Assembly: GCA_903910495.1 (NCBI GenBank)
Contig: CAIVZW010000624.1
Span: 1-12,567 of the forward strand
Length of the DNA stretch: 12,567 bases
Reading direction: 5' to 3'
From: an uncultured beta proteobacterium
GTDB taxonomy: Bacteria; Pseudomonadota; Gammaproteobacteria; Burkholderiales; Rhodocyclaceae
Of this stretch, positions 1-8,298 are shown piece after piece. The stretch's first letter is position 1. Each line of letters opens with the position of its first letter. The position numbers were made by a program, and so were the translations under genes. The notes under the pieces were generated by a model. It was not told where the DNA came from. It did no database searches and saw only the letters and a program-made list of their open reading frames with translations.

Positions 1-219
1 GGGCTTGCCAGAGCGCAGGCCAAAAGGCGCGTTCTGGAGTTGGCGAAGTCGCTGCCGCTGGCCGCTCGCAAACTTCAGTCCGATCCAGGACGCGGCTTTG
101 CTGACAATCCAGTGGTTGAGCGAATCATTGCCTTGATTGATCAACGCTGTGCATTGACGGTTCGGCGGCTAACCGATCCTGCCGCCGACGGCGAAAACAC
201 CACGGAGCAATCCTCTTGA
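1..219 (+). CDS. C-terminal fragment of an unrecognised protein (5' end outside window)
   Basis: Frame 1 is open from the first base to a TGA at 217-219, giving 72 residues with no start inside the window that must be used. The other two forward frames are closed by stops within this stretch. The fragment begins with a basic, Ala/Leu/Arg-rich probable helix (about residues 3-27), followed by a second likely helix around VVERIIALIDQRC and a polar tail rich in Asp, Glu, Thr and Ser. I do not recognise the family and assign no function. It is convergent with glnB. Codon use in the first half has the G/C-rich third positions of the neighbouring genes, while the second half is less clear. The same frame is also open on the reverse strand up to about 171, so the strand call is moderate rather than strong. 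Confidence 0.4.
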   Translation, partial: GLARAQAKRRVLELAKSLPLAARKLQSDPGRGFADNPVVERIIALIDQRCALTVRRLTDPAADGENTTEQSS

Positions 220-288
220 TCCTCTGGACGGATGCGGATTGTGCTTCCACTCAGTCCTTCCGCATTTTTCCGCAAAAATTTTTGCTAA

Positions 289-305
289 CCCTTGAGGGGC
301 TTTTT
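289..305 (+). terminator. Weak candidate terminator for the plus-strand gene
   Basis: CCC (289-291), a TTGA loop and GGG (296-298) form a short hairpin, followed by GGC and a run of five T (301-305). The stem is only three base pairs, so this is weak by itself. Its place 70 bases after the plus-strand stop, the T-run, and the adjacent palindrome at 272-285 make it the best local candidate. Confidence 0.3.
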
Positions 306-388
306 CGTTTCTGCATTTTCTTTCGGTAATCACTACCAACGAGGGTATTTTGAGTGACTGCCTGTTTATTTCAACAGATTAAACGAGT

Positions 389-412
389 GGCTTCGCCATC
401 GGCGAGCCGTTT
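389..412. terminator. Candidate terminator hairpin at the glnB 3' side, possibly bidirectional
   Basis: GGCTTCGCC (389-397) pairs with GGCGAGCC (401-408) as an 8-bp stem with one bulged T and a 3-base ATC loop. On the plus strand it is followed by GTTTT. On the minus strand, beginning 24 bases after the glnB stop, it is followed by the less T-rich ACTCGTTTAA. It could stop transcription from either side. The short loop and imperfect T-run keep confidence moderate. Confidence 0.4.
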
Positions 413-431
413 TCGTTGTGCCGCCGGGTGC

Positions 432-2434
<2,003 letters not shown>

Positions 2435-2462
2435 AGGCGTAACTATAAACGAAGTACGCCCC

Positions 2463-2495
2463 CAACCAAAATGAATAAGGGCACTTGCGCGCCCT
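2463..2495 (-). terminator. Candidate hairpin between the small gene and nadE
   Basis: AGGGC (2478-2482) and GCCCT (2491-2495) form a 5-bp stem around an 8-base loop. On the minus strand the hairpin is followed by TATTCATTTTGG, which is T-rich but interrupted. It begins 18 bases after the stop of the small gene and could be a weak terminator or attenuator ahead of nadE. Confidence 0.35.
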
Positions 2496-2513
2496 CGTTG
2501 AGCTGTTTTCGAC

Positions 2514-2771
2514 TCACATGACCATGGTTCGCGTCACCCCGTGCTCGTCGATGCCAAGCAGGCGGAAACCGGGATGCGGATGGAAAATCTGGCCACTGGC
2601 CGAATCCATCAGACTCTCGGACATCGCCAGCAGGGTCAGCGCCACCATATGAATCTGGCCAAGATAGTTGATGTTGTGAATGCTGCAAACGTCCCCGCTA
2701 TGCATGGCCAGTTCAACGGTCGGCAGAACGGTTTCAAGGGAATCGGTACGGTTCAGGGTCAGATTCAACAT
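2514..2771 (-). CDS. Small conserved-looking hypothetical protein, 85 aa
   Basis: An 85-residue protein I cannot assign to a family. Support for a real gene comes from codon use: third positions are mostly G or C with typical betaproteobacterial choices (CTG, GCC, ACC, CAG, ATC), it fills most of a 450-base gap between two same-strand genes, and no better frame exists there. The composition is notable, with about eight Met and several His. There is a hydrophobic central stretch (around IHMVALTLLAM) but no signal peptide or clear membrane segment, and two Cys-free ends with a single Cys near residue 29. The sequence before the ATG has only a poor ribosome site (GGTAG). A perfect dyad lies 39-60 bases upstream, and a possible terminator follows. 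The role is unknown, and position beside nadE alone does not define one. Confidence 0.65.
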   Translation of the reverse strand: MLNLTLNRTDSLETVLPTVELAMHSGDVCSIHNINYLGQIHMVALTLLAMSESLMDSASGQIFHPHPGFRLLGIDEHGVTRTMVM

Positions 2772-2809
2772 GGCACTACCAGTTCAGGGCGCTGGACCTC
2801 GTAAGCGTA

Positions 2810-2831
2810 TTGACGGAGACAAGTCCGTCAA
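2810..2831. promoter_or_regulatory. Perfect 8-bp dyad upstream of the small gene and nadE (possible operator/promoter)
   Basis: TTGACGGA (2810-2817) and TCCGTCAA (2824-2831) are perfect inverted repeats with a 6-base centre. On the minus strand the left half contains TTGACG, a five-of-six match to a sigma-70 -35 box. At 16 bases spacing there is only a poor -10 (TACGCT). No T-run follows on either strand, so a terminator is less likely than an operator or RNA structure. It lies 39 bases before the start of the small gene. Confidence 0.35.
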
Positions 2832-2884
2832 CGACCCTCGGCGCCAGAACTTGAGCCTGCCTATTGCTGCGTCCCGGCGCGCCG

Positions 2885-3673
2885 TCAAGCGCTCCAGGCG
2901 GCCAGAAACTCGCGCCAGTGCGGCTTGTCGAGATTTTCCAGTTGGCCCTTGACGAACCTGATCTCGGCATCGTATTCAGCGCGGGACAACTCGCCGCGCA
3001 TCAGCCGGAAGCGCAAGGAGACAAGGTAGGTATTCATCACATCGGTTTCGCAGTAGTCGCGGATCCCGGCCATCTCGCCGTTCTGCCAGGCCTCCCAGAC
3101 CTTGCTGCCATCCATGCCGAGTTTTCCGGGAAAGCCGATCAGCTTGGCCAGCGCATCGAGGGGTGCGCTGGCTCGCGGCTGGTACATGGCCAGCAGATCC
3201 ATGAGATCCAGGTGGCGGTTGTGGTAACGGCTGATGTAGTTGTTCCACTTGAAATCGCGGCTGTCGGCGTAATCGCCATCGCCCAGGTCCCAGTAACGCG
3301 GCGCCACGACACCGTGGATCAGGCCGCGGTAATGCAGCACCGGCAGGTCAAAGCCACCGCCATTCCAGGAAACGATCTGTGGGGTGAATTTCTCCACCCC
3401 GTCAAAGAAACGCTGAATGATCTCCCCCTCGCTCTGTTCGGGTTCGGCCAGTGACCACACCCGCAGATCCTTGCCGGCCCGCAGCGCACAGGAGATGACG
3501 GCGACCCGCTGCAAGTGCAGCGGCAGAAAGTCGGTAGCGTTCTGCGCACGACGCTGCTGGAAAGCCATTTCGGCAACCTCGGCATCGGACAGCGCCGGAT
3601 CAAGCTCATGCAGTCGGCGCAGACCCGGTACGTCGGGAATGGTTTCTATGTCGAAGACGAGGACCGGTTTCAT
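2885..3673 (-). CDS. PolB-related DEDDy 3'-5' exonuclease (DNA_pol_B_exo2 type)
   Basis: A 262-residue predicted 3'-5' exonuclease related to the proofreading domain of family B DNA polymerases but encoded alone. All catalytic elements of the DEDDy class are visible: Asp8 and Glu10 in VFDIETIP (Exo I), Asp109 in SWNGGGFDLPVL (Exo II), and Tyr207 with Asp211 in YCETD (Exo III, the Y-x3-D form). It should hydrolyse 3' ends of nucleic acid with two divalent metals; the true substrate is unknown. The start is placed at the ATG that gives MKPVLVFDIETIP. A 21-residue extension to 3736 would run into cysM and adds a basic segment unlike the family. No clear ribosome site precedes either start. It follows cysM by 14 bases and is probably co-transcribed with it. 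Confidence 0.88.
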   Translation of the reverse strand: MKPVLVFDIETIPDVPGLRRLHELDPALSDAEVAEMAFQQRRAQNATDFLPLHLQRVAVISCALRAGKDLRVWSLAEPEQSEGEIIQRFFDGVEKFTPQIVSWNGGGFDLPVLHYRGLIHGVVAPRYWDLGDGDYADSRDFKWNNYISRYHNRHLDLMDLLAMYQPRASAPLDALAKLIGFPGKLGMDGSKVWEAWQNGEMAGIRDYCETDVMNTYLVSLRFRLMRGELSRAEYDAEIRFVKGQLENLDKPHWREFLAAWSA

Positions 3674-3687
3674 GTCAGAGAGCACGC

Positions 3688-4587
3688 TCACGACGGGAAG
3701 ACACCGGTCGACAGATAGCGATCTCCGCGGTCGCACACAATGGTGACGATCGTCGCATTCTCGGCTTCGCGCGCCAGGCGCAAGGCGACAACCAGCGCAC
3801 CGCCGGAGGAAACCCCGGCGAATATTCCTTCCTCGCAGGCCAGCCGCCGTGTCATTTCCTCGGCCTCGCCCTGCGACACCGATTCGACCCGATCGACGCG
3901 CGAGCGCTCAAAAATCTTCGGCAGGTAGGCTTCCGGCCACTTGCGGATACCGGGAATCTGCGAGCCCGGCTCCGGCTGGCAGCCAACGATGCATACCGCC
4001 GGATTCTGTTCCTTGAGGTAGCGCGAAACACCCATGATGGTACCGGTCGTTCCCATGCTGCTGACAAAATGGGTAAGCCGCCCTTGCGTCTCGCGCCAGA
4101 TCTCGGGGCCAGTGCCCTCGTAGTGCGCCAGCGGATTGTCCGGGTTGGCAAACTGGTCAAGGACGATGCCGCGCCCTTCCTTGTGCATCGTCTCGGCCAC
4201 GTCGCGTGCCAGTTCCATGCCACCATCTTTCGGCGTCAGCACCAACTCTGCGCCAAAAGCGCGCATGGCCTGCCGGCGTTCGACGCTCTGGTTTTCCGGC
4301 ATGACCAGGAGCATGCGGTAGCCGCCCATCGCCGCGGCCATCGCCAGCGCAATGCCGGTGTTGCCGGAAGTAGCCTCGATCAGCGTATCGCCGGGCTTGA
4401 TGTCGCCACGCTGCTCGGCGCGCAGGATCATGGAAAGCGCCGGTCTGTCCTTGACCGAACCGGCCGGATTGTTGCCCTCCAGCTTGGCCAGGATGAGGTT
4501 GCCGCGCGCTTCAATGTCGCTTCCGGGCAAACGCTTCAGACGCACCAGCGGCGTACCGCCGACGTACTCCTCAAGCGTCTTATACAC
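3688..4587 (-). CDS. cysM: Cysteine synthase B (O-acetylserine sulfhydrylase, CysM)
   Basis: A 299-residue PLP enzyme of fold type II that makes cysteine from O-acetylserine and sulfide. The CysM isozyme can also use thiosulfate. The PLP lysine is Lys46 in [15 protein letters not shown], a wording typical of CysM rather than CysK. The substrate loop TSGNTG lies at 73-78, the phosphate-binding loop GTTGT at 179-183, and the late SSGG motif near 258. The start is GTG at 4585-4587. Its 8 bases GTGTATAA overlap the end of hldD, whose TAA is at 4580-4582, so translation is probably coupled. Its position after heptose genes is not a metabolic link that I can explain. Confidence 0.94.
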   Translation of the reverse strand: MYKTLEEYVGGTPLVRLKRLPGSDIEARGNLILAKLEGNNPAGSVKDRPALSMILRAEQRGDIKPGDTLIEATSGNTGIALAMAAAMGGYRMLLVMPENQSVERRQAMRAFGAELVLTPKDGGMELARDVAETMHKEGRGIVLDQFANPDNPLAHYEGTGPEIWRETQGRLTHFVSSMGTTGTIMGVSRYLKEQNPAVCIVGCQPEPGSQIPGIRKWPEAYLPKIFERSRVDRVESVSQGEAEEMTRRLACEEGIFAGVSSGGALVVALRLAREAENATIVTIVCDRGDRYLSTGVFPS

Positions 4588-5575
4588 GGGCGTTCAACCA
4601 CTCTACGTAGTGCGCCACGCCTTCTTCGACGCTGGCAAACAGGGCATCGTAGCCGGCCTGACGCAAGCGCGTGAGATCCGCCTGCGTAAAGCTCTGGTAC
4701 TTGCCCCTGAGCGCTTCCGGGAAAGGGATGTACTCGATAAAGCCCTGCCTGAGCAGTTCGGCCAGCGACTGTTTCGGCTCACCCGCCAGCGCCCGGCAAC
4801 TGTTCACATTGGCCACGGCAAGCTCGTTGAAACTTTGTGCGCGCCCGGTACCCAGGTTGAAAATGCCTGATTTATCCGGGTGATCGAGAAAGTAGAGATT
4901 AACCTTGGCCACATCGCCGACGTAGACGAAGTCGCGCTTCTGTTCGCCATGTCCGTAACCGTCGCAGCCTTCAAACAGCTTGACCTTGCGCTCGGCAGCA
5001 AACTGGTTGTAGTGATGGAAGGCGACCGAGGCCATGCGTCCCTTGTGCGACTCGCGCGGGCCATAGACGTTGAAATAGCGGAAACCGACGATCTGCGACG
5101 AGGCTTCCGGCAAACGCCGGCGCACGATCTGATCAAAGAGGAACTTGGAGTAGCCGTAGACGTTGAGCGGAGACTCGCATGAACGTTGTTCCTTGAATTC
5201 TTTGCTGCCGCCATAGGTCGCCGCGCTTGAGGCGTAGAGGAACTGTACCTCCTGATCGATGCACCAGTCGAGAATGCCAAGGGAGTAACGGAAATTGTTC
5301 TCCATCATGTAGCGGCCGTCGGTCTCCATCGTGTCGGAGCACGCACCTTCATGGAATATGGCATCGACATCACCGTCAAAATTCCCGGAAATGAGCCGTT
5401 CGCCAAATTCCTCCTTGTCGATGTAATCGGCAATCTCGCAGTCAACCAGGTTCTTGAACTTGTCGGCGCGGGTCAGATTGTCGACCGCGATGATCTTGGT
5501 CACCCCGCGCTCGTTGAGCGCCTTGACCAGATTGGAACCAATAAAGCCGGCAGCGCCGGTGACGATGGTATACAT
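4580..5575 (-). CDS. hldD: ADP-L-glycero-D-manno-heptose 6-epimerase
   Basis: A 331-residue short-chain dehydrogenase/epimerase that converts ADP-D-glycero- to ADP-L-glycero-D-manno-heptose, the activated sugar for the LPS inner core. The nucleotide-binding loop [10 protein letters not shown] is at 6-15. Catalytic residues known for the E. coli enzyme fall at the same positions here: Ser116 in YASSAATYG, Tyr140 and Lys144 in YGYSK, and Lys178 in RESHKGR. Length matches the family. The start is fixed by a good Shine-Dalgarno site, GAGGGA at 5581-5586, which overlaps the rfaE1 stop codon. It lies 9 bases after rfaE1 and overlaps the start of cysM by 8 bases, so it sits in the middle of a tight operon. 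Confidence 0.96.
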   Translation of the reverse strand: MYTIVTGAAGFIGSNLVKALNERGVTKIIAVDNLTRADKFKNLVDCEIADYIDKEEFGERLISGNFDGDVDAIFHEGACSDTMETDGRYMMENNFRYSLGILDWCIDQEVQFLYASSAATYGGSKEFKEQRSCESPLNVYGYSKFLFDQIVRRRLPEASSQIVGFRYFNVYGPRESHKGRMASVAFHHYNQFAAERKVKLFEGCDGYGHGEQKRDFVYVGDVAKVNLYFLDHPDKSGIFNLGTGRAQSFNELAVANVNSCRALAGEPKQSLAELLRQGFIEYIPFPEALRGKYQSFTQADLTRLRQAGYDALFASVEEGVAHYVEWLNARV

Positions 5576-5580
5576 GAATT

Positions 5581-5586
5581 TCCCTC
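5581..5586 (-). promoter_or_regulatory. hldD ribosome binding site overlapping the rfaE1 stop
   Basis: GAGGGA begins inside the TGA stop of rfaE1 (5585-5587), with GAGG 7 bases before the hldD ATG. Ribosomes ending rfaE1 can therefore restart on hldD, which fits two enzymes of one pathway. Confidence 0.75.
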
Positions 5587-6517
5587 AGTTCAGTGCCGCA
5601 TCCAGTTCATCGCGCGTGACCACCGCCGTGCCCAACTTGCCGACAACGACGCCGGCCGCCACATTCGCCACATGGATCGCCTGCGCCCAGTCCGCGCCAT
5701 GCGCCAGCATCACCGCCAGCGTGGCAATGACCGTGTCGCCGGCACCGGACACATCAAACACTTCCCGAGCCACCGCCTTTTCATGCACCGTACCACCGGC
5801 ATGGAAAAGCGTCATCCCTTCTTCGCTGCGCGTGACCAGCAGAGCTTCCAGCGCAAGTTCGCTGCGCAAGGCATCGGCCTTGTGCTGCAGTTCGGCCTCG
5901 TCCTTCCAGCGCCCGACCACTTCGCGCATTTCGGAACGGTTCGGGGTAATGATCGTGGCTCCGGCATAATTCGCATAGTCGTCACCTTTCGGATCAACCA
6001 GAACGATCTTGCCGGCAGCACGCGCCAGCCTGATCATCTCGCTGATATGCGTCAATCCGCCCTTGCCGTAATCGGAAAAAACCACGGCGTCGCAGCCGGG
6101 CAGACGCTGCTCGAATTCGGACAGCTTGGCGAGCAGCACTTCGTGCGAAGGCAGGGTCTCGAAATCGATTCTCAGCAGTTGCTGCTGCCGGCCAATGACG
6201 CGCAACTTGACGGTCGTCGTGATGGCTTCATCAATGTGCAGGCTGGCATCGATACCACCTTCCTGCATCAGACGCTTGAGACTCGCACCGGGCTCGTCGT
6301 TGCCCACCAGGGCCAGCAGCGACACCTGCGCGCCGAGGGCCGCCGCATTGCGCGCCACATTGGCGGCACCGCCCGGCCGCTCTTCGCAACGTTCGACCTT
6401 GACCACCGGCACCGGCGCCTCGGGCGATATGCGCGTCACTTCGCCAAACCAGTAACGGTCGAGCATCACGTCGCCGACGATGAGCAGACGAACGGCTGAA
6501 AGATCTCCAAGATGCAT
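5585..6517 (-). CDS. rfaE1: D-glycero-beta-D-manno-heptose-7-phosphate kinase (RfaE domain I only)
   Basis: A 310-residue PfkB/ribokinase-family sugar kinase that phosphorylates D-glycero-D-manno-heptose 7-phosphate at C1 in ADP-heptose synthesis. Motifs seen are VGDVMLDRYWFGEVTRISPEAP near the N-terminus, the ribokinase signature GGAANVARN at 49-57, and GAGDT at 258-262 with catalytic Asp261. The adenylyltransferase domain that completes HldE in E. coli is absent, as is usual in betaproteobacteria where it is a separate rfaE2/hldC gene, not present in this window. The start is the ATG at 6517: GAGG at 6526-6529 is 8 bases upstream, and the protein then begins like its family. An extension to 6598 would read through a repeat element. 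The gene is also called hldA. Confidence 0.93.
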   Translation of the reverse strand: MHLGDLSAVRLLIVGDVMLDRYWFGEVTRISPEAPVPVVKVERCEERPGGAANVARNAAALGAQVSLLALVGNDEPGASLKRLMQEGGIDASLHIDEAITTTVKLRVIGRQQQLLRIDFETLPSHEVLLAKLSEFEQRLPGCDAVVFSDYGKGGLTHISEMIRLARAAGKIVLVDPKGDDYANYAGATIITPNRSEMREVVGRWKDEAELQHKADALRSELALEALLVTRSEEGMTLFHAGGTVHEKAVAREVFDVSGAGDTVIATLAVMLAHGADWAQAIHVANVAAGVVVGKLGTAVVTRDELDAALN

Positions 6518-6525
6518 GCAAACTA

Positions 6526-6529
6526 CCTC
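6526..6529 (-). promoter_or_regulatory. Shine-Dalgarno site that decides the rfaE1 start
   Basis: GAGG on the minus strand ends 8 bases before the ATG at 6517. It rules in favour of the 310-residue protein over the longer frame beginning at 6598. Confidence 0.65.
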
Positions 6530-6550
6530 GGTGACAAAGGCAAAAACTTC

Positions 6551-6662
6551 ACCACCAAGACACAAGAACATGCCGCGAAGCCAATCCCTGTGGGACAAAG
6601 TTGCACCAAGAAGAACCCTTGCATTTCTTGGTGAACCCTGGTGACCTTGGTGTCTTGGTGGT
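6551..6662. repeat. Intergenic inverted-repeat element with CACCAAG units, between lapB and rfaE1
   Basis: The outer arms ACCACCAAGACACAAG (6551-6566) and CTTGGTGTCTTGGTGGT (6646-6662) are reverse complements apart from one missing base. Inside, CACCAAGAA (6604-6612) pairs perfectly with TTCTTGGTG (6625-6633). The right side repeats CTTGGTG or a one-base variant starting at 6627, 6637, 6646 and 6654, a spacing of 10, 9 and 8 bases. It fills most of the 166 bases between the two genes and would be transcribed as part of the rfaE1 leader. Its function is unknown. I recognise this kind of repeat as recurring between genes in environmental bacteria but cannot name an accepted family. Confidence 0.7.
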
Positions 6663-6683
6663 TAAGCATTTGAATTAAAAAAG

Positions 6684-7853
6684 TTAAGGGGTTAGGTCGA
6701 ATTCTTCGGTACGCTTCGGCGAATAGGTTTCCCAACCGCCACAGGCCGGACAACGCCAATAAAACTGGCGCGCCTTGAAACCGCAATTATCGCACCGATA
6801 ACGTGCCAGCCGGCGCGTGTAGCCCTGCACGATGCTTTTGGCCAGATCCAGATCAGCCCGCGCTTCAGGCGGCGAAACCAGCAGCCTGGCCTCGATCAGC
6901 TTGTCGAAACCAAGCAGGGTCGGATTGCGTTTCAGCTCGTCGCGAACCAGTAAATACGCCGCATCCGCGCCTTCACTTTCAAGCACCAGCTGGAAGACGA
7001 CATCAAGCAGATCGAGTGAAGGATAGTGCTCAAGATAGCCGCGCAGCAGCTGCAGGCCTTCATCGCGCCGCTCCAGCTTGCGGAAAGCGTCCAGCAGACG
7101 CTGGGCAACCAGCGCCAGATAGGTCGGTGCCTGCTGTTCAATGCGTTGCCAACAGGCGATGGCCGCTTCGAACCGGTCCTGCTGCGCTTCGATGTCGCCC
7201 TGCAGCATGCTGGCGCGAACACATTTCCGGTTACGTTCGAGCGCCGTCTTCAGGAAAGCTGAAGCCGCATCACGTCGTGAGCGGATCAATTCTGCCGCCG
7301 CCAGTTCGCAGTAGTACTCGGCGATTTCATTCTGCGAGGCGATCTCGGGCAATTCGGCGGCAATGGCGATGGCCTTCTCCCAGTCCTTTTCGAGCTGGTA
7401 GATTTCGAGCAGCTTGCGTTTGGCCTCTTCGACCATGGCCGAGTCCTGCAACTTGTCGAAAACCTCCTCGGCACGATCCAGCAGGCCGGCTTTCAGATAG
7501 TCCTGGCCGAGTTCCGAAAGGGCCTGCAGTTTGAGATCCTGCGGCAGATCTTCACGCTCGACGAGATTCTGATGCATGCGGATGGCACGCTCGGTCTCGC
7601 CGCGACGACGGAACAGACTGCCCAGTGCGAAATGCAGTTCGATCGTCTGCGGATCAACCTTGACAGCATCGACAAAGGCTTCGATCGCCCTGTCCGGCTG
7701 CTCGTTGAGCAGGAAGTTGAGTCCGCGGAAATAGGATCGCGGCAGGGCCCGCGACTCCTTGACCAGATGCCGGATATCGACGCGCGCAGCGGCCCAGCCC
7801 AGTCCGAAGAAGAGGGGGAAGAACAGCAGTTGCCAGTATTCGAATTCAATCAT
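6684..7853 (-). CDS. lapB: Lipopolysaccharide assembly protein LapB (TPR and zinc-ribbon protein)
   Basis: A 389-residue inner-membrane-anchored protein, the same length as E. coli LapB (YciM). LapB works with FtsH to control LpxC degradation and so balances LPS with phospholipid synthesis; it is also a scaffold for LPS assembly. An N-terminal membrane helix (about 6-22) is followed by a cytoplasmic run of TPR-like helical repeats (about 35-340, e.g. ELHFALGSLFRRRGETERAI). The C-terminal rubredoxin-like metal site has Cys354, Cys357, Cys368 and Cys371 in CDNC and CPAC. The ATG at 7853 gives MIEFEYWQLLFFPLFFGLGW. The frame could extend six codons to a TTG, with no better ribosome site. It follows lapA after a 169-base gap filled by a repeat element and is itself followed by a related element. 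Confidence 0.92.
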   Translation of the reverse strand: MIEFEYWQLLFFPLFFGLGWAAARVDIRHLVKESRALPRSYFRGLNFLLNEQPDRAIEAFVDAVKVDPQTIELHFALGSLFRRRGETERAIRMHQNLVEREDLPQDLKLQALSELGQDYLKAGLLDRAEEVFDKLQDSAMVEEAKRKLLEIYQLEKDWEKAIAIAAELPEIASQNEIAEYYCELAAAELIRSRRDAASAFLKTALERNRKCVRASMLQGDIEAQQDRFEAAIACWQRIEQQAPTYLALVAQRLLDAFRKLERRDEGLQLLRGYLEHYPSLDLLDVVFQLVLESEGADAAYLLVRDELKRNPTLLGFDKLIEARLLVSPPEARADLDLAKSIVQGYTRRLARYRCDNCGFKARQFYWRCPACGGWETYSPKRTEEFDLTP

Positions 7854-7899
7854 GCGATCGACGATGCTCAAAAATTGCTAATACTAAAACCGCATTCAA

Positions 7900-7974
7900 C
7901 ACAGAGAACACCGAGTATTACAGAGATCACAGAGATGAATCAAAGCCTTTCTCTGTATTCTCTGTGCCTCTGTG
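7900..7974. repeat. Intergenic inverted-repeat element with CACAGAG units, between lapA and lapB
   Basis: The left side has CACAGAG or a one-base variant starting at 7900, 7909, 7919 and 7928. The right side has the complement CTCTGTG or a variant starting at 7951, 7960 and 7968. All steps are 8-10 bases. The two sides can fold into a long imperfect hairpin around the 16 bases at 7935-7950. A separate short palindrome, CCCC-AA-GGGG (7984-7993), follows on the lapA side. The element splits the lapA-lapB pair, which are usually close together. Its function is unknown. Confidence 0.7.
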
Positions 7975-8022
7975 GACGCTGTCCCCCAAGGGGATTTCCT
8001 GCGGGGCATGTTAAGAGAGTTA

Positions 8023-8283
8023 TCAGATTTTTGGTTGTTGCAATATCTTAGCTTCGCGCTTCAGCCTGGATACTTCCCGGCGCAAACCAAACACCGTGCC
8101 GAGCAAGGACAGCACGCCCAGAACTGCGCCTGCGGCGAAAAACACCAGGACAACGATAATCAATGGCGCCTGCCAGGCGGTATCCAGGAAGAAGAAGACA
8201 TTGACCGGCTCCATATTCTTGAGCGCAAAAGCAAGCAGGAAGACGAAGATGAAGATCCGGCAAGCCCAAAGCAAAGTACGCAT
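8023..8283 (-). CDS. lapA: Lipopolysaccharide assembly protein LapA (DUF1049)
   Basis: An 86-residue inner-membrane protein, the partner of LapB in LPS assembly. Two membrane helices are visible, at about 5-21 and 40-66, with the conserved KNMEPVNVFFFLD segment between them. It ends in a short basic, probably coiled-coil cytoplasmic tail (about 67-86, RREVSRLKREAK). Size and layout match the LapA family. The start is well supported: GGAGG at 8291-8295 is 7 bases before the ATG. An intrinsic terminator lies just upstream of this ribosome site, so expression must come from read-through of rpsA-ihfB or from a promoter inside ihfB. Confidence 0.9.
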   Translation of the reverse strand: MRTLLWACRIFIFVFLLAFALKNMEPVNVFFFLDTAWQAPLIIVVLVFFAAGAVLGVLSLLGTVFGLRREVSRLKREAKILQQPKI

Positions 8284-8290
8284 TCATCAC

Positions 8291-8295
8291 CCTCC
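8291..8295 (-). promoter_or_regulatory. Strong lapA ribosome binding site directly after a terminator
   Basis: A perfect GGAGG stands 7 bases before the lapA ATG. Only three bases separate it from the T-run of the preceding terminator (8299-8303), an unusually tight arrangement. Confidence 0.8.
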
Positions 8296-8298
8296 AGT

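Larger units (their letters stand above)
220..431. other. Convergent intergenic region between the partial gene and glnB
   Basis: These 212 bases separate two gene ends that face each other. No coding frame is convincing here. The region is clearly more A/T-rich than its surroundings, with a perfect 14-base palindrome (GCAAAAATTTTTGC, 272-285) and two hairpin candidates listed separately. That content suits a region where transcription from both sides stops. Confidence 0.6.

Noticed and set aside
2443..2688. An 81-codon minus-strand frame overlapping the small gene
   Set aside because: It runs in a different frame, reads through the candidate terminator, and has worse codon use than the 85-codon frame.
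3674..3736. N-terminal extension of the exonuclease
   Set aside because: It overlaps the end of cysM and adds residues not expected before the VFDIET motif.
5351..6499. A 382-codon plus-strand open frame spanning hldD and rfaE1
   Set aside because: It lies antisense to two genes with verified catalytic residues. Its composition (many Arg, His, Gln, Asp) is typical of antisense reading.
6518..6598. N-terminal extension of rfaE1
   Set aside because: It would be encoded partly by the repeat element and lacks a ribosome site, whereas GAGG lies 8 bases before the ATG at 6517.
6553..6660. CRISPR-like array
   Set aside because: The CACCAAG units are about 7 bases long, spaced 8-10 bases and present in inverted orientation. 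CRISPR repeats are longer, direct, and separated by unique spacers of about 30 bases.
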